Shown: positions 43,548-53,219, counted from the stretch's first letter. The stretch: DNA of 64,000 nucleotides from Natrinema salsiterrestre (GCF_029502005.1 NZ_JAMQOT010000007.1:124001-188000), one strand, 5' to 3'. A program made the numbers and translations. The notes: generated by a model from the sequence alone, not told the origin.

Positions 43548-46500
43548 ATGGGTCTCAGGAACCTTCTGTCAGCGAATGACTCGGCCAGCGGCACCGGTCG
43601 ACAGCGCCCGTCCGGGTACCTGACGGATCGGGTCGAGGCGGGGACGGAACTCGTCACCGACTTCTCGAAGCGGACCCGTCGGGCTGCCGGCGAGCGGGTC
43701 CTCGGCGCCATCGATCGGGGCGTCGACGAACTCCGGACGCGGTCCGCGGACCGACCCGGGGACGAGTTCCGCGATCGACTCCTCGAGCGGGCCGCCGACG
43801 AACTGTGCGAACGACTGGCGGGGCGTCCGCTCGAGGAACTCCGCGAGCGATCCGGACTCGATTCGAGTATCGACGATCCCTTCGATCGCCGGCTCGAGCG
43901 GTTCCTGCGCCGATACGGGCTGGACGAGACGCGACTCGACGACGACGCGCTGCGGGCGATCCGGGACCAGCTGGCCGCGGAAACGGACGTGGAAATAGAG
44001 GAGGTGCTCGAGGCGCTCGGTGCCGACGATTCGAGAGAGCTCTCGGACCCATCGAAATCAGACGGGAGGTCGTACTCGGACGCGTGGTCGCGATTCTGCG
44101 GGGAACTGGACGTCGAGTGCGATCGATCCCTCGAGTGCGTTCTCGCCGACGTTCTCCGGCGGGACGCCGTCCTCGTCGGTCACGCCCTCGAGCGAACCCT
44201 GACCGAGGAACTACCGACGATCGCCGGTGACCGGTCGGCCGATGCGACCGGGATCGAGGAGCGCCCCCGACGAGGACGTTCCCGGTCGATCGACGCTGCG
44301 GTTCCGACGGACGCGAGGTCCGGCCGACCGGCAGCAGCGCTGGCGCTCGCGGCACTAATCCTCTCGGACTCCGTTGGTGGCGATCGGTCCCTCGCCCGTC
44401 TCCTCCCGGTCGTGGCGTCGACCCTGACCGACGCGGAGAGCGGGTTCCTCCCGCTCGAGCGGGACGTCCTCGAATTGCTCTCGAGTTTGCCGCTCGAGAC
44501 CGGGGGCGACGGGCTCGATCTCGCAGCGCTTCGGTCCGGATCGACCGGGTCGCTGGCGCTGGTCGCGCTCTTCGTCGCCAACCTCGTCGCGATGGGGCTG
44601 GGGGCGTGGGTATCCCACAGGCGGGCACCGCCGATTCCCGACGAGATCCGCGGACCGGACGGGGACCCCGTCGTCACCGACGAGCAGGTCCAACTCGGCA
44701 AGAAGGTGTTTCAGGCGAACGGGCTCATGAACTTCGGCTCGGTCCTGGGCAACGGCTCGTACTTCGGGGTCGACCTCACCGCGGACGCCCTGGAACTGAA
44801 AGCCGAGTTCATGCGCGAGTACTACGCTCGCGAGCGAGGCGGGGAGTCGTTCGAGGCGCTCCCGGACGACGAGCGGGCAGTCGTCGCCGAACGCGTCGAA
44901 CGGGAACTCGACGCGGACGCGCCCGACGGGTCGATCGCCCGGTACTCGGCGGCGGAAGTCTACGCTCACGAACGCGTTCGGGAGCGGTACGTCGACCGGT
45001 ATCACGACGGGTCGCCCGAACGCGGAATTCCGTCGGAGTTCGTCGACTCGGCCGACCACGCCGAGCGACTCGCCGACTTCGCGTGCTGGACGGCGTGGAT
45101 GGCCCACACCAACCGGCCCGGCTCGGACCACTCCTACACGAACGACTGGCCGTACGTGCCCGCGACCGGGAACCGGCCCACCGGTCAGGTCCTGGTCTGG
45201 AGCACGGTCAGCGTCGTCCTGCTCATCGCCGGCGGCGGGTTCGGCGTCTGGGCGTACCACGCGTTCGACTTCGCGGAACCGACGACCGAACTCGTCGACG
45301 TGCCCTCTCCCGACGCCGTCTCGGTCACGCCGACCCAGCACGCCGCGGCGTGGTACGTCCCCGTCGCCGGCGCGCTGTTCGTCGCCCAGACGCTCGTCGG
45401 CGCGCTGCTCGCGCACTACTACGTCGAACGCACCGGCTTCTATCGAATCGGGGAGGCGCTCGGGATCGACATCGTCTCGCTGCTCCCGTTTTCGGTCGGC
45501 CGCGCCTGGCACGTCAACCTCGGAATCCTCTGGATCACGACGCTGTGGCTCGGCGGCGGCCTCTTCCTTCCGGGACTGTTCAGCGACCGCGATCCGCCCC
45601 GGCAGGCCGCTGGCGCGACCGCACTGCTCGGCGCGCTCGTCCTCGCGACGGTCGGCGCGTTCGCGGGCGTCTGGCTCGGCACCCGCGGGAAATTCGGCTC
45701 GCCCGAGGACGGCGAACGCTGGTGGTGGCTCGGCTCCGAGGGCCTCGAGTACCTCGAGGTCGGCCGGGTCTGGAAGCTCGCGTTGCTCGCCGCTTTCGCC
45801 GGCTGGACGGGATTAGTGCTGCGCGGCGTCCGCCAGCTGGACGAACCGGCGACCGGGCTGGGTCACTTCATGACGTACGCGGGGGGCTCGATCGCCCTCA
45901 TGTTCGCCGCGAGCATGCTCTACACGCCGGAGACGAACATGGCGGTCACGGAGTTCTGGCGCTGGTGGGTCGTCCACATGTGGGTCGAGGGCGTCTTCGA
46001 GTTCTTCGTCACCGCCGTGATCTCCGCCGCGCTGGTCTCGATGGACCTCATCGACAAAGGCGACGCCGAAAAGGCGATCCTCTTCGAAGTGTTCGCAATC
46101 ATGGCGGCGGGCATCGTCGGCGTCTCCCACCATTACTGGTGGGTCGGGCTCCCCGACTTCTGGGTCCCACTCGGGACGACGTTCTCGACGCTCGAGTTCG
46201 TCCCGCTCGTGTTCGTGCTCTACCGGAGCCTCGGCGAGTATCGATCCCTGAAGGCCCAGGGCGAATCCTTCCCGTACACGCTGCCGCTCCTGTTCATCCT
46301 CGGGAGCAGCGTGTGGAACTTCGTCGGCGGCGGCGTCCTCGGCTTCTTCATCAACCTCCCGGTGATCAACTACTACGAACACGGCACCTACCTGACCGTC
46401 GCCCACGCGCACACGTCGCTGTTCGGCGCGTTCGGACTGCTCGCACTCGGTCTCGGCACGTACATCCTGCGCGTCGTCGCGCCCGAAGCCGCGTGGGACC

Positions 46501-46781
46501 CGACCTGGTTCCGCGGGGCGTTCTGGCTGACGAACGTCGGTCTCGTGATCATGTCCGTCGCGTCGCTGCTCCCCCTCGGATTCGTCCAGCTCCGGACCGC
46601 CTATCGGGACGGCTACGCCGCCGCGCGCAGTCTCGAGTTCTACGAACAGGAGCACGTCCAGACGCTGCTGTGGGCGCGAACGCTCGGCGACGCGCCGATG
46701 ATCCTCGGCGCGCTCGCCTTTACCGCCGGGGCGATCCGACACCTCCGTGCCGCCCGGCGGCACTCGGCTACGGATACCTGA
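43548..46781 (+). CDS. norB: Quinol-dependent nitric oxide reductase (qNOR) with a long N-terminal extension
   Basis: From about residue 332 the 1,077-residue protein is a normal qNOR of some 745 residues: a first helix, the soluble domain containing GKKVFQANGLMNFGSVLGNGSYFG, then about twelve helices with heme and metal histidines in GRAWHVNLGILW, VVHMWVEGVFEFF, GVSHHYWWVG and VAHAHTSLFGAFG. It would reduce NO to N2O using quinol. Relatives start near the first helix; here about 330 extra residues precede it. They are helix-rich, charged, with one weak hydrophobic stretch near 265-280, and no domain I recognise. The extension has haloarchaeal codon use and is in frame from the ATG; a downstream start is not excluded. 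Confidence 0.88.
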   Translation: MGLRNLLSANDSASGTGRQRPSGYLTDRVEAGTELVTDFSKRTRRAAGERVLGAIDRGVDELRTRSADRPGDEFRDRLLERAADELCERLAGRPLEELRERSGLDSSIDDPFDRRLERFLRRYGLDETRLDDDALRAIRDQLAAETDVEIEEVLEALGADDSRELSDPSKSDGRSYSDAWSRFCGELDVECDRSLECVLADVLRRDAVLVGHALERTLTEELPTIAGDRSADATGIEERPRRGRSRSIDAAVPTDARSGRPAAALALAALILSDSVGGDRSLARLLPVVASTLTDAESGFLPLERDVLELLSSLPLETGGDGLDLAALRSGSTGSLALVALFVANLVAMGLGAWVSHRRAPPIPDEIRGPDGDPVVTDEQVQLGKKVFQANGLMNFGSVLGNGSYFGVDLTADALELKAEFMREYYARERGGESFEALPDDERAVVAERVERELDADAPDGSIARYSAAEVYAHERVRERYVDRYHDGSPERGIPSEFVDSADHAERLADFACWTAWMAHTNRPGSDHSYTNDWPYVPATGNRPTGQVLVWSTVSVVLLIAGGGFGVWAYHAFDFAEPTTELVDVPSPDAVSVTPTQHAAAWYVPVAGALFVAQTLVGALLAHYYVERTGFYRIGEALGIDIVSLLPFSVGRAWHVNLGILWITTLWLGGGLFLPGLFSDRDPPRQAAGATALLGALVLATVGAFAGVWLGTRGKFGSPEDGERWWWLGSEGLEYLEVGRVWKLALLAAFAGWTGLVLRGVRQLDEPATGLGHFMTYAGGSIALMFAASMLYTPETNMAVTEFWRWWVVHMWVEGVFEFFVTAVISAALVSMDLIDKGDAEKAILFEVFAIMAAGIVGVSHHYWWVGLPDFWVPLGTTFSTLEFVPLVFVLYRSLGEYRSLKAQGESFPYTLPLLFILGSSVWNFVGGGVLGFFINLPVINYYEHGTYLTVAHAHTSLFGAFGLLALGLGTYILRVVAPEAAWDPTWFRGAFWLTNVGLVIMSVASLLPLGFVQLRTAYRDGYAAARSLEFYEQEHVQTLLWARTLGDAPMILGALAFTAGAIRHLRAARRHSATDT

Positions 46782-46968
46782 CGGTGGGCTCGGCGTTCGT
46801 CCGGCGGACTCGCCACTCTCGAGTGTGACGGCGGGAAGACGGTGAGAGGAACCACCGAATCGCTCGAGGTGACGCGGGCCGGCCGAGAGATCTACCGGGT
46901 CACCCGTCGATACGGGCTCGGTTCGATTCGCACGGTGGATTGATACCCGTTCGCACGAATACACGGCC

Positions 46969-48372
46969 GTGACGGGATCTTGCGTCGGCTTTCACTCATT
47001 GACCACCGAGGTCACCGATCACCGCCCGACGGTCGAGGGTACCGTTCCGGACTGGCTCTCCGGGACGCTGATTCGCAACGGGCCGGCCCGTTTCGAGGTC
47101 GGCGACCGCCGCGTCAACCACTGGTTCGACGGGCTCGCGATGCTCCGCCGCTACGCCTTCGACGACGGCCGGCTCCGCTATTCGAACCGGTTCCTCCGTA
47201 GCGACGCCTACGAGGATGCGATGAACGGCCGGCTGACCGGCCAGTTCGGTACTGACACGCGCGGGTGGCGGCGCCTCCTCGAGACGGTGACCGCGCTGGG
47301 GCTGCCGGACCCGACCGACAACGCGAACGTCCACGTCGCCCGCGTCGACGGCGAGTACGTCGCCCTCACCGAGGCACCACGTCGGGTCGCCTTCGATCCC
47401 GAGACGCTCGAGACGCGCGGGCGGTTTCGGTTCCGCGACGACCTGCCCGAGCACATCGCGGCCGCCCATCTCGTCGACGACCCCCACCGCGACGAACTGG
47501 TCGGATTCACCACGCAGTTCGGGCGGACGCCGCAGTATCACCTCTACCGTCTCCCACGGGACAGTCGCACCCGCGAACTCGTCGCGTCCGTCGACGCAGC
47601 GGGGCCGGCCTACATCCACGACTGCAGCGTCACCACCGATCACGTCATCATCGTGGAGTCGCCGCTCGTACTTTCAGTGCTTCGGGCGCTCAACCCGTTT
47701 TCCGAGGGGGTGACCGACATGCTCGACTGGCAGCCGGACCGCGAGACGCGCGTGCTCGTGATCGACCGCGACACCGGCGACATCGCGGCTGACCCGACGC
47801 TCGAGCCGGCCTTTACCTTCCACCACGTCAACGCCTACGTCGACGGCGAGACCGTCGTTCTCGACCTCGTGGCGTTCCCGACCGGCGACATCGTCGATTC
47901 AATGTCGCTGGCCGAACTCGAGGGCGAGGGGTTTCCGGCGGTGTCCGACGCCCGCCTGATGCGGTACCGCATCGATCCCGACGCGAACGCGGTCCGCCGG
48001 CGGCGACTCTACGATGGCGGAATGGAGATGCCGCGCGTCGCCCGCTCAGCCGTCGGCCGGCACCACCGGTACGCCTACGGCCAGGCGACCCACCGAGAGG
48101 GGGCGAACGGACTCGTCAAAGTGGACTGCGAGACGGGTACCGCCAGGGAATGGTGGGAAGAGTCGGTCTACCTCGAGGAACCGATCCCCGTCCGGCATCC
48201 CGATGCCGAGGCCGAAGACGAGGGGGTCGTCCTCGCGACGGCGCTGGACGTCGACCGCGAGCGGACGATGCTTCTGGTCTTCGACGCGGCGACGCTCGAC
48301 GTCCGAGCGCGGGCCGATCTCCCGCACGCGGAACCGTTCGGTTTCCACGGCCGGTTCTTCCGGGACGTGTAG
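46969..48372 (+). CDS. Carotenoid cleavage oxygenase family protein
   Basis: The 467-residue protein has a beta-propeller layout and the four widely spaced histidines that hold the catalytic iron in this family: in IAAAHLVDD, in YIHDCSV, in FTFHHVNAY and in GFHGRFF near the end. The N-terminal segment PDWLSGTLIRNGPARFEVGD is characteristic. It would cleave carotenoids or apocarotenoids oxidatively, producing retinal or smaller products. The GTG at 46969 gives a sensible length. It follows the qNOR gene on the same strand by about 190 bases, with no sign of coupling. Confidence 0.88.
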   Translation: MTGSCVGFHSLTTEVTDHRPTVEGTVPDWLSGTLIRNGPARFEVGDRRVNHWFDGLAMLRRYAFDDGRLRYSNRFLRSDAYEDAMNGRLTGQFGTDTRGWRRLLETVTALGLPDPTDNANVHVARVDGEYVALTEAPRRVAFDPETLETRGRFRFRDDLPEHIAAAHLVDDPHRDELVGFTTQFGRTPQYHLYRLPRDSRTRELVASVDAAGPAYIHDCSVTTDHVIIVESPLVLSVLRALNPFSEGVTDMLDWQPDRETRVLVIDRDTGDIAADPTLEPAFTFHHVNAYVDGETVVLDLVAFPTGDIVDSMSLAELEGEGFPAVSDARLMRYRIDPDANAVRRRRLYDGGMEMPRVARSAVGRHHRYAYGQATHREGANGLVKVDCETGTAREWWEESVYLEEPIPVRHPDAEAEDEGVVLATALDVDRERTMLLVFDAATLDVRARADLPHAEPFGFHGRFFRDV

Positions 48373-48431
48373 CTTGAGTGGGGTCGTGCGATACGTCACG
48401 CGACCTCGAGCGAGCGATACTGCGGCTCACC

Positions 48432-48464
48432 GAGGTAGTTCGTCGCGAGAAGTGGGCCAACTCG
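48432..48464 (+). repeat. Direct repeat of the tRNA-Ile 3' flank, distal copy
   Basis: This 33-bp segment matches 48611-48643 with one mismatch. It covers 20 bases of downstream flank and the first bases of the tRNA 3' end, so it behaves like one arm of an attachment-site duplication 179 bases from the tRNA copy. Confidence 0.65.
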
Positions 48465-48501
48465 AATACTCGCGGCTCGCGGAGTTGCTCGCCGCAAACG
48501 T

Positions 48502-48524
48502 ATGGGCCAACTCGGATTTGAACC
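48502..48524 (+). repeat. Direct repeat of the tRNA-Ile 3' end
   Basis: ATGGGCCAACTCGGATTTGA and the next three bases (23 in all) are identical to 48631-48653, the 3' acceptor and T arm of tRNA-Ile. It is a partial copy 129 bases from the tRNA and cannot encode a tRNA on its own. Confidence 0.7.
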
Positions 48525-48583
48525 ACCTGAAGACGGTCTCACTCGCGTCGCTCGTGAGCATGCGTCTTCCGTAGTTCAAATCC
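48514..48583. repeat. Hairpin built from the tRNA T arm
   Basis: GGATTTGAAC at 48514-48523 faces GTTCAAATCC at 48574-48583 as a perfect 10-bp stem. Further in, GAAGACG faces CGTCTTC, and near the tip CTCAC faces GTGAG. The outer stem is the tRNA-Ile T-arm sequence and its inverted copy. Confidence 0.6.
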
Positions 48584-48610
48584 TCGCGGCAGCACGTACT
48601 CACGACTCAC

Positions 48611-48643
48611 GAGGTAGTTCGTCGCGAGAAATGGGCCAACTCG
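48611..48643 (+). repeat. Direct repeat of the tRNA-Ile 3' flank, tRNA-proximal copy
   Basis: This 33-bp segment is the partner of 48432-48464 and overlaps the 3' end of tRNA-Ile, starting 21 bases outside it. Confidence 0.65.
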
Positions 48644-48705
48644 GATTTGAACCGAGAGCCTCCACCTTATCAGAGTGGCGCTCAACCTAATTGAGCTATT
48701 GGCCC
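48632..48705 (-). tRNA. tRNA-Ile (anticodon GAU)
   Basis: The minus-strand sequence folds into a standard cloverleaf of 74 bases: acceptor GGGCCAA with UUGGCCC, D arm GCUC/GAGC, anticodon stem CCACU/GGUGG with loop CUGAUAA, giving anticodon GAU, and T arm CUCGG/CCGAG with loop UUCAAAU. The discriminator is A, and CCA is not encoded. No intron is visible. Confidence 0.95.
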
Positions 48706-48782
48706 GCACCGCCGTCCTTCGCACTCGGTAGTTGCCCGGTGGAACGTTTAAGGGTTTCTTTCTCTCGCACCCGTGAGAACCC

Positions 48783-49382
48783 CTACCGAGCGAGGGGATC
48801 GTCGTCTCTGTCGTCGTCCGCGTCGTCCGTCCGCTCGTCGCCGAAGTCGATCGTGTACGAGTTCTCGTCGTCGTTCCCGTCGACCGTATAGGCGTCGTCG
48901 CCGAGATCGTAGGTCCCGTCGCCGGTCGACTCGGAGCGTTCGCCCGCCTCTTCTCGATTCGGGAAGCCGATCGTCCAGACGTTCCCGCTGGCGAACCCGC
49001 CCGTCTTCTTGTCCGCGTAGGGGACGATCACGAAGCGCTTGAGCGCGGCCCGGATCGGGATCCGCGTCAGCGGCACGGCGAGCAGGAACCCGAGGAGGTC
49101 GGTGACCAGCCCCGGGGTCAGCAGGAACGCCCCCGCGGCGATCAGGAGGGCCCCGTCGAGCAGCTCGTTCGTCGGCGGGTTGCCCTCGGCCATCGACCGC
49201 TGTATCTTCCGGATCGTCCGCCGCCCCTCGGCTCGGACGAGCAGCATGCCGACCAGTCCAGTCAGGACGACGAGCAGGATCATCCCGGCCCAGCCGATGA
49301 CGTCCAGCTGGGTGACGAAAAGCGCGAGCAACACGGCGTCGAGGAACGGGATGAGCAACAGCGCGAGGATCCACCGGAGCAT
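48783..49382 (-). CDS. FxsA family membrane protein
   Basis: The 199-residue protein has four hydrophobic segments in its first 120 residues and the FxsA features: a starting helix with IPFLDAVLLALFVTQLD and the central GALLIAAGAFLLTPGLVTDLLGFLLAVP. E. coli FxsA, as a membrane protein, modulates sensitivity to phage T7 exclusion; the role in archaea is unknown. The last 60 residues are a haloarchaeal acidic tail. It is next to tRNA-Ile on the same strand. Confidence 0.88.
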   Translation of the reverse strand: MLRWILALLLIPFLDAVLLALFVTQLDVIGWAGMILLVVLTGLVGMLLVRAEGRRTIRKIQRSMAEGNPPTNELLDGALLIAAGAFLLTPGLVTDLLGFLLAVPLTRIPIRAALKRFVIVPYADKKTGGFASGNVWTIGFPNREEAGERSESTGDGTYDLGDDAYTVDGNDDENSYTIDFGDERTDDADDDRDDDPLAR

Positions 49383-49526
49383 GGCCAGATATAGCCACCG
49401 AAGGGTGAAAATCCTTTACTCTCGTCCCAGGATCGGAATCGCCGCCGCTCGAGACCGCGAGCCGCGACGCCGGGCCGCGTCGCGTGCGAACGAAGGGCTT
49501 ACCCTCGGCACGCGCCTCGGTCCGGT

Positions 49527-51176
49527 ATGGACGATACGACGCGCGTCGAGTGGCGCGAGTGGGAACAGGCCGCCTTCGACGACGCCGACGCGGCCGACGT
49601 TCCCGTCTTGCTCTCGCTGACTGCGACGTGGTGCGATCACTGCCACGAGATGGACGAGGAGACGTATTCGGAGCCCCGAATCGCGGCCAACATCAACGAC
49701 AGTTTCATTCCCGTGCGAGTCGACGTGGATCGGCATCCGCGCGTTCGCGATCGGTACAACATGGGCGGGTTTCCGTCGACGGTGTTCCTTGCACCCGACG
49801 GAAAGGTCCTGACCGGCGCGGGCTACCTCGGCCCCGACGGGATGCGGCAGGTCCTCGACAGCGTTCGAACCATGTGGGAGACGAAAGGCAGCGGCGCGGC
49901 GCGGGTCCCGCGGCCGTTGCGAGAGGACAACCCGCCGGCCGGCGAGCTGACGACCGACATCGAAACCGGAATGCTCGGCCACCTCACCGACACGTACGAC
50001 GAGACCGCCGGCGGCTGGGGAGAGAGCCCGAAGTTCCCGCTTCCCGACGCCCTCGAGTTCGCGCTGAAGCGCGACCGGGAGATGGCGCTGCGGTCGTACG
50101 ACGCGGTCGGCGCGAACCTGCTCGACGAGTACGACGGCGGCTTTTATCGGTTCGCGACCGATCGCGACTGGTCGGGGGTCCAGCGCGAGAAACTGCTCGA
50201 CTCCAACGGCGCGCTCGTTCGGGCCTTCGCCAACGCCTACCTCCACACCGGCAAGGACGAGTACCGCGAGCCCGCCGATCGCACGATCGAGTTCCTGACC
50301 ACGACGCTCTGGAACCCCGACGCCGACGCCTTCGCGAACAGCCAGGCCCCCGGTGACGACGATGCGCACAGCCTCGACGCGACCGATCGAGCGGCCGCCG
50401 ACGAGCCGCCGGTCGATCGAGGCGTTTTCGCCGGCTCGAACGGGCTTGCCATCGAGGGGCTGCTCACCTACTACGCCTACACCGACGACGAGCGGGCCCG
50501 CCGGTACGCCGAGCGCGCGCTCGCGACCCTCCGCGAAGACCTGCTCCAAGACGGCGTCGCGGTCCATGCGCTCGACGAGCGCGCGGAACGCACCGCCGAC
50601 GGCGATCCCGTCCCGCTCCTCACGAATCAGGCGCGTGCGCTGGCGGCGCTGACGACGGCCGCCAGCACCCTCGAGACGGACGCGCTCGAGGACGCGACGC
50701 GCGTCGCGGAGTCGACGATCGATCGGCTCCGCGACGAGGACTCGTTCCTCGACGGGCCCGCCGAGGGCGTCGGCCTGTGCGACCGGCCGCTGCGTCCCCT
50801 CGACGCCAACGTCGCGTTCGCGGACGCGCTGATCGATCTGGCAGTCCTCACCGGCGACGACCGCTACCGCGAGTTCGCTCGAGCGACCCTCGAGACGTTC
50901 GCGGGGGCCAGCGACCGATTCGGCGTCCAGATCGCCCGCTACGCGACGGCGGTGTCCCGGTTGCTCGAGGGCCCGCTGGTGATCCGGGTCGCGGCCGACC
51001 CGGGCTCGGACCTCCACCGGGCGGCGCTTCGGCTCGCGGACCACGAGAAGGTGGTCGTTCCCGACGCCGACGACCTCGACGCGGGAACTGCGCGGGCCGA
51101 ACGAGGCGATCGGATGTCGGCACCCGCCGAAACTCCCGACGAGTTGAGCGAACGAATTCAGACCGTTTTGGACTGA
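49527..51176 (+). CDS. Thioredoxin-like DUF255 / YyaL family protein
   Basis: The 549-residue protein starts with a thioredoxin-like domain with the CDHCHEM motif at about residue 35 (a CxxC pair), then VRVDVDRHPRVRDRYNMGGFPSTVFLAP. The remainder is a helical barrel-like domain of the six-hairpin glycosidase type, with GGWGESPKFPLP and DEYDGGFYRFATDRDW. Family members have been linked to thiol-disulfide chemistry and carbohydrate-like folds, with no settled reaction. It is shorter than the roughly 680-residue bacterial members. Confidence 0.85.
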   Translation: MDDTTRVEWREWEQAAFDDADAADVPVLLSLTATWCDHCHEMDEETYSEPRIAANINDSFIPVRVDVDRHPRVRDRYNMGGFPSTVFLAPDGKVLTGAGYLGPDGMRQVLDSVRTMWETKGSGAARVPRPLREDNPPAGELTTDIETGMLGHLTDTYDETAGGWGESPKFPLPDALEFALKRDREMALRSYDAVGANLLDEYDGGFYRFATDRDWSGVQREKLLDSNGALVRAFANAYLHTGKDEYREPADRTIEFLTTTLWNPDADAFANSQAPGDDDAHSLDATDRAAADEPPVDRGVFAGSNGLAIEGLLTYYAYTDDERARRYAERALATLREDLLQDGVAVHALDERAERTADGDPVPLLTNQARALAALTTAASTLETDALEDATRVAESTIDRLRDEDSFLDGPAEGVGLCDRPLRPLDANVAFADALIDLAVLTGDDRYREFARATLETFAGASDRFGVQIARYATAVSRLLEGPLVIRVAADPGSDLHRAALRLADHEKVVVPDADDLDAGTARAERGDRMSAPAETPDELSERIQTVLD

Positions 51177-51227
51177 CGCTCGGCCACGAACCCGCCGAGA
51201 CCGATCCCGTATCAAACTACCACAGCG

Positions 51228-51233
51228 TTTATG
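51228..51233 (+). promoter_or_regulatory. TATA box of the short TrmB gene
   Basis: TTTATG begins 30 bases before the ATG at 51258. It includes an ATG at 51231 that is in frame, but the TATA spacing makes the later ATG the real start. Confidence 0.5.
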
Positions 51234-51257
51234 GCCCTCCGGTTGGTCTGTCGTGAC

Positions 51258-52061
51258 ATGGCCAGTCTCAGGGACCTCGGGCTCTCGGAGTACGAGGCTC
51301 GAGCCTACCGATCGTTACTGAACACCGGCCCGACAACGGCCAAGGAACTTTCACGAGCGAGCGACGTTCCGATGGGGCGGATCTACGACGTGCTCAACAG
51401 TATCGAACAGTACAATCTGGTCCGGAGTCAGACCGCGAGCCGGCCGAAGAAGTACGTCGCCGTCGAGCCCTCGACGGCGCTCGATCGGCTGCTCGAGGAC
51501 AAGAAGCGCGAACTCGAGGAGAAGGCCGACCAGTACGAGTCGATCGTCGACGATCTGGCCGACGAGCTCGACGCGGCCGAGCCGGTCGAGGAACAGTTCT
51601 GGACCGCCGCCGTCGGTCCCGAGGAGACGATCGACCTCCTCCTGGAACGGCTCGCGGCCGCCGACCGCGATATCGTGATGGTCTCGTCCCATCCGTCCCC
51701 CCAGTGGGACATGCAGGCCGTCAGCGAGGAGATCAACGCCCAGCTCGAGGACGCCCTCGATCGGGGCGTCTCGATCGACCTGTTGATGACCCGCGAGATG
51801 GTCGCCTCGATGTCGGAGGAGGTGGGTCGACGGTACCGAGAGACCCTCCAACAGCGCGAGGACTTCGACGTCCGAACGCACGACGACGTGACGGGCTCGT
51901 TCAACATCATCGACGGCGTCGAAGTCTGCATTCAGGTTCCCAACCCGCTCTCTTCGGGCGAGGCCTTCGGTATGATCGACCTGAAGGATCCGGAGTTCGC
52001 GGCGAACGTCCACGAGGAGTTCGCCCCGCGGTGGACGGAAGCGGAGCCGCTCGAGTTCTAA
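51258..52061 (+). CDS. TrmB family transcriptional regulator, short form
   Basis: The 267-residue protein has an N-terminal winged helix with [38 protein letters not shown], a coiled-coil linker ([21 protein letters not shown]), and a C-terminal domain of the PLD-like type seen in many archaeal TrmB relatives, including [14 protein letters not shown] and [13 protein letters not shown]. It lacks the long sugar-binding domain of TrmB proper, so its ligand is unknown. It is tail-to-tail with mptA, overlapping it by 4 bases. Confidence 0.85.
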   Translation: MASLRDLGLSEYEARAYRSLLNTGPTTAKELSRASDVPMGRIYDVLNSIEQYNLVRSQTASRPKKYVAVEPSTALDRLLEDKKRELEEKADQYESIVDDLADELDAAEPVEEQFWTAAVGPEETIDLLLERLAAADRDIVMVSSHPSPQWDMQAVSEEINAQLEDALDRGVSIDLLMTREMVASMSEEVGRRYRETLQQREDFDVRTHDDVTGSFNIIDGVEVCIQVPNPLSSGEAFGMIDLKDPEFAANVHEEFAPRWTEAEPLEF

Positions 52062-52984
52062 CGGTCGATTTCTTCCCGGAGCGTCCCCATTTCGACGATG
52101 CGCTCGGCGTGGGCGTTGTGCTGGTGGATCGACTCGTCGTTGGACTGGCTCATCGTGATCACCGCGTCGTCGGCCAGGTGATCGAACTCGTCGACGACGC
52201 CCTCGGCCAGCGCCCGCACGCAGTCCTCGACGAACTTCGCGTCGGCGTGGGCCTCGTAGGTCATGTGGTCCTCGTCGGGTCGCTTCGCGAGGTTGTAGAT
52301 CCGGGCGCTCATCGAATCCCGAGCGATGTCGATGATGTCGTTCAGGTCGACCGACGGATCGCCGTTGGCTTCGACGGTCAGCGTCGCGTGACCCCGCTGG
52401 GAGTGCCCCGGCTGCGGTACTTCCTCCAGGAACTCCGCGATCGTCTCCTCCTCGACGCCGAGGTCCTCGAGGGTCTGTTTCGCGCGGGACGTGGACATCC
52501 CCTGCGAGCACGGACAGACGGTCATCCCGGTGACCGTGGCACCGATCTCCTCGCGAGTCCCCTCGTCGGTCGCCGTCGCCGAGGCCACGATATCGACGGT
52601 GTGTTGCGTTTCCCGGTCGCTCGCGGGCGTCTGTTCGCGCCGCATGAACTCGGCCTCCATCGAGACCTCCGCCCGCGACGTGTAATCGTGTCGCTCGAGC
52701 AGCCGTTCGGCGGCCTCGCCGCAGACTTCCTCGACGCCGTAGGCCTCCTCGCGGGTCGCGTCCTCGAGGATCTCGTCGATGACCTCCATGTTGCGGCTCA
52801 TGTCCGCGCCCTTTCGCCACCCCGGGAGGTCGACGAAGACCTCGAACTCGGCGGTCAGGACGATCGGTCGCTTGCCCTCGCGGGCGATCTTGACGAGCTT
52901 GTCGACGCCGGTGACGCCGACCTGACTCAGGCCGACGGTCACGTCGGGGGACGTCGCCTGCACGTCCGGCAGCTGATGACTCAT
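52058..52984 (-). CDS. mptA: GTP cyclohydrolase MptA (GTP cyclohydrolase IV)
   Basis: The 308-residue protein has the MptA/FolE2 fold: [15 protein letters not shown] near the start, [21 protein letters not shown], the cysteine-rich [10 protein letters not shown] active-site segment, and [16 protein letters not shown] near the end. It converts GTP to a 7,8-dihydroneopterin cyclic phosphate, the first step of folate-type and archaeosine-related pterin synthesis in archaea, using a bound metal. The start MSHQLPD at 52984 is preferred. The gene ends within the last 4 bases of the convergent TrmB gene. Confidence 0.92.
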   Translation of the reverse strand: MSHQLPDVQATSPDVTVGLSQVGVTGVDKLVKIAREGKRPIVLTAEFEVFVDLPGWRKGADMSRNMEVIDEILEDATREEAYGVEEVCGEAAERLLERHDYTSRAEVSMEAEFMRREQTPASDRETQHTVDIVASATATDEGTREEIGATVTGMTVCPCSQGMSTSRAKQTLEDLGVEEETIAEFLEEVPQPGHSQRGHATLTVEANGDPSVDLNDIIDIARDSMSARIYNLAKRPDEDHMTYEAHADAKFVEDCVRALAEGVVDEFDHLADDAVITMSQSNDESIHQHNAHAERIVEMGTLREEIDR

Positions 52985-53083
52985 TGCCCGCATTCAGGGT
53001 AGGGTGCGATTCAACCTTTCGGAACCAGTAGTTACTGGCTCGACGTGCCGTGAGCCCGGGTACGGACTCGAGCGAGCCGTCGC

Positions 53084-53125
53084 TTCTTTAAGTGCCTCTG
53101 GTCTCAAGGTTGAGATATGACGGGA
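53084..53125 (+). repeat. TATA-bearing 42-bp repeat, copy 1 (diverged)
   Basis: TTCTTTAAGTGCCTCTGG and the bases after it match the two copies at 54949 and 55987 closely up to about 53110, then diverge, with a one-base insertion. TTTAAG (53087-53092) is the TATA-like part. It lies 136 bases ahead of the zinc-ribbon gene. Confidence 0.65.
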
Positions 53126-53219
53126 AGACGGTCGTTCTCCGGGATGCCGATTCGATAGTTGCACTACTACTCCTCTCAGCGGCGCTGACGTTCCGGCCAC
53201 GAGCGGTACGGCTCGAGTC

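Larger units (their letters stand above)
48373..48631. other. Spacer with duplicated tRNA-Ile 3' fragments
   Basis: Between the carotenoid oxygenase stop and tRNA-Ile there is no gene. The spacer contains direct repeats of the tRNA 3' end and a hairpin derived from its T arm, described separately. Confidence 0.65.

Noticed and set aside
48502-48583. Second tRNA gene next to tRNA-Ile
   Set aside because: Only the 3' acceptor and T-arm sequence are present, with no anticodon arm; it is a duplicated fragment.
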